Shown piece by piece: positions 62,464-64,000 of a stretch of 64,000 nt of DNA. The DNA is from Bernardetia sp. (lineage in GTDB: Bacteria; Bacteroidota; Bacteroidia; Cytophagales; Bernardetiaceae): the NCBI GenBank assembly GCA_020630575.1, contig JAHDBD010000007.1:1-64000 (forward strand), given 5' to 3'. How positions within the stretch are numbered: the stretch's first letter is position 1; each line of letters opens with the position of its first letter. The notes under the pieces were generated by a model. It was given only the letters and a program-made list of their open reading frames with translations, was not told where the DNA came from and did no database searches. The position numbers were made by a program, and so were the translations under genes.

Positions 62464-63855
62464 ATGGCAACTTATGATTTATTAGTAATCGGTTCAGGAC
62501 CTGGTGGTTATGTAGCTGCAATTCGTGCTTCTCAACTCGGACTAAAAGTAGGCGTTATAGAAAAAGAATCACTTGGTGGAATCTGTCTAAATTGGGGCTG
62601 TATTCCTACAAAAGCACTTTTAAAGTCTGCTCAAGTATTCGAATATGTTCAACATGCCAAAGAATATGGCATTGAAGTAGGCGAATCTAAAGTAAATTTT
62701 GGCGATATGATTGGTCGTAGCCGAAATGTAGCTGGTGGAATGAGCAAAGGAATTGAGTTTTTATTCAAAAAGAATAAAATTGATAAAATAATGGGCTTCG
62801 GAAAACTAGCTGGAAAAGGCAAAGTAGAAGTAACCACTCAAGATGGAAAAAAAGAAATTTATGAAGCAAAAAGTATAATCCTTGCAACAGGTGGACGTGC
62901 AAGAGAATTACCAAATCTTCCTATTGATGGCAAAAAAATCATTGAATACCGTAAAGCCATGTCTTTAGAAAAACAACCTAAAAAAATGGTTGTGGTAGGG
63001 TCTGGAGCTATCGGAGTAGAGTTTGCTTACCTTTATAACTCTATCGGAACAGAAGTAACGATTGTAGAATTTATGGACAGAATTGTTCCTGTTGAAGATG
63101 CTGATGTTTCTAAAGAACTAGAAAGACAATACAAGAAAAAAGGAATAAAAGTAATGACTTCTTCGGAAGTAACAAAAGTAGATACTTCTGGAACAGGTTG
63201 TAAAGTAACTGTCAAAACTAAAAAAGGCGAAGAAATCATCGAATGTGATGTAGTTCTTTCAGCTGTTGGAGTTTCGACAAACTTAGAAGGAATTGGCTTA
63301 GAAAGCACAGGTGTAAAAACTGAAAAAGGGAAAGTTGTTGTTGATGACTATTACAAAACTTCAGTTGATGGCGTTTATGCCATTGGCGATATCGTACACG
63401 GACCAGCACTTGCACACGTAGCGAGCGCAGAAGGAATTATTTGTGTAGAAAAAATTGCAGGACATCATCCAGAGCCATTAAACTACGGAAATATCCCTGG
63501 ATGTACGTACTGTCAGCCAGAAATTTCTTCAGTAGGAATGACAGAAGCACAAGCAAAAGAAGCAGGTTATGAAATCAAAGTAGGCAAATTCCCATTCTCT
63601 GCATCTGGAAAAGCAAGTGCAGCAGGTGCAAAAGAAGGTTTTGTAAAAGTAATCTTTGATGCAAAATATGGCGAATGGTTAGGCGCACACATGATAGGTG
63701 CAAATGTAACTGAAATGATTGCAGAAGCTGTTGTAGCAAGAAAATTAGAAACAACAGGAATGGAAATCGTAAAAGCAGTTCATCCACACCCAACTATGTC
63801 AGAAGCTGTAATGGAAGCAGCAGCAGCAGCGTATGGAGAAGTAATTCATATTTAG
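62464..63855 (+). CDS. lpdA: Dihydrolipoyl dehydrogenase
   Basis: E3 subunit of 2-oxo acid dehydrogenase complexes; re-oxidises dihydrolipoamide with FAD and NAD+. 463 residues. FAD site VIGSGPGGYVAAIRASQLG, redox disulphide C41-LNWG-C46 in GGICLNWGCIPTKALLKS, NAD site VVVGSGAIGVEFAYLYNSIG, second FAD contact YAIGDIVHGPALAHVASAEG, and the C-terminal catalytic His-Glu region HPHPTMSEAVMEA. Full length. E1/E2 genes are not adjacent, so it may be shared by several complexes. Confidence 0.96.
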   Translation: MATYDLLVIGSGPGGYVAAIRASQLGLKVGVIEKESLGGICLNWGCIPTKALLKSAQVFEYVQHAKEYGIEVGESKVNFGDMIGRSRNVAGGMSKGIEFLFKKNKIDKIMGFGKLAGKGKVEVTTQDGKKEIYEAKSIILATGGRARELPNLPIDGKKIIEYRKAMSLEKQPKKMVVVGSGAIGVEFAYLYNSIGTEVTIVEFMDRIVPVEDADVSKELERQYKKKGIKVMTSSEVTKVDTSGTGCKVTVKTKKGEEIIECDVVLSAVGVSTNLEGIGLESTGVKTEKGKVVVDDYYKTSVDGVYAIGDIVHGPALAHVASAEGIICVEKIAGHHPEPLNYGNIPGCTYCQPEISSVGMTEAQAKEAGYEIKVGKFPFSASGKASAAGAKEGFVKVIFDAKYGEWLGAHMIGANVTEMIAEAVVARKLETTGMEIVKAVHPHPTMSEAVMEAAAAAYGEVIHI

Positions 63856-63879
63856 AAAATTGATTTTTGAGCTATTATT

Positions 63880-63915
63880 AAACCCTAAGGGTCTTTGAAG
63901 ATTCTTAGGGTTTTT
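63880..63915 (+). terminator. Intrinsic terminator after lpdA
   Basis: AAACCCTAAG (63880-63889) pairs with CTTAGGGTTT (63904-63913), followed by TT. Confidence 0.88.
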
Positions 63916-63946
63916 ACTATTTTCTACTTAAAAAACATTCGAAATC

Positions 63947-64000
63947 ATGATAAAGCAAATTCTCATATTATTCTTTCTTGTATCAACTTTTTTTTCTTGT
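63947..64000 (+). CDS. Start of a lipoprotein gene, truncated by the window end
   Basis: Eighteen codons are visible: MIKQILILFFLVSTFFSC, a complete short lipoprotein signal with the lipobox Cys as residue 18. The rest lies outside the window, so function is unknown. It has no close ribosome-binding site, as is usual here. Confidence 0.6.
   Translation, partial: MIKQILILFFLVSTFFSC

Noticed and set aside
1..64000. tRNA, rRNA and CRISPR loci
   Set aside because: All gaps over 300 nt were read; none showed cloverleaf-like GC-rich segments, rRNA sequence or regularly spaced repeats.

Overview
This AT-rich window comes from a gliding or marine-type member of the Bacteroidota, most likely order Cytophagales (the gene content recalls Bernardetia/Flexibacter-like bacteria, but that rank is a guess). 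Evidence: promoters of the Bacteroidota type (-33 TTTG, about 19 nt, -7 TAnnTTTG), poor Shine-Dalgarno sites, a secreted protease with a type IX secretion C-terminal sorting domain, OmpA proteins with PD40 propellers, and the alternative complex III / cytochrome oxidase operon in its usual Bacteroidota order.

Layout. 1-1179: decayed mobile DNA, namely the start of an IS110-type transposase broken by an in-frame TAG and a REP-associated tyrosine transposase (RAYT) broken by an in-frame TGA, with a hairpin-rich inverted repeat between them. 1283-10725: a split ribosomal spc-type cluster, rplP-rpmC-rpsQ-rplN-rplX-rplE-rpsN-rpsH-rplF-rplR-rpsE-rpmD-rplO-secY-map. It has unusually wide gaps, its own promoters before rplP and rplO, leader hairpins and internal terminator-like hairpins. 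10758-11651: prmC. 12528-20937: an OmpA/PD40 envelope protein, a giant subtilisin with four Ig-like+PKD units, a small exported protein with an internal duplication, and a DEDD exonuclease. 21323-28059: an MDR reductase, a tricorn-like protease, a YbjN/CesT-like protein next to PspA, and a 51-residue basic protein.

28895-41802 is the respiratory block. actABCDEF encodes alternative complex III, which oxidises menaquinol and reduces a c-type haem chain; it is followed by coxB-coxA, encoding the terminal oxidase, so one locus carries electrons from quinol to oxygen. 42085-43989: an ECF sigma factor and a membrane protein with an anti-sigma-like N-terminus and TPR C-terminus. 44297-55266: a beta-barrel protein, an EEP-family lipoprotein, a YeiH-type transporter, an SDR, a two-domain M16 peptidase, a degenerate lysozyme-like protein, a coiled-coil lipoprotein and a beta-propeller/OmpA fusion. 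55418-58983: another PD40/OmpA protein and a tandem pair of exported paralogues. 59150-61799: a ParA-type ATPase with a low-complexity partner, divergent from a PqqD-like/M50 membrane metalloprotease. 61950-64000: a SnoaL-like protein, dihydrolipoyl dehydrogenase and the start of a lipoprotein gene.

The intergenic DNA is rich in short palindromic repeats of at least five kinds, several of them inverted pairs (BIME-like). One family (TTGCCGTTGTYGGTG...) recurs at four places, including inside a 122-bp MITE-like element with perfect 14-bp terminal inverted repeats. I saw no rRNA, tRNA or CRISPR array.
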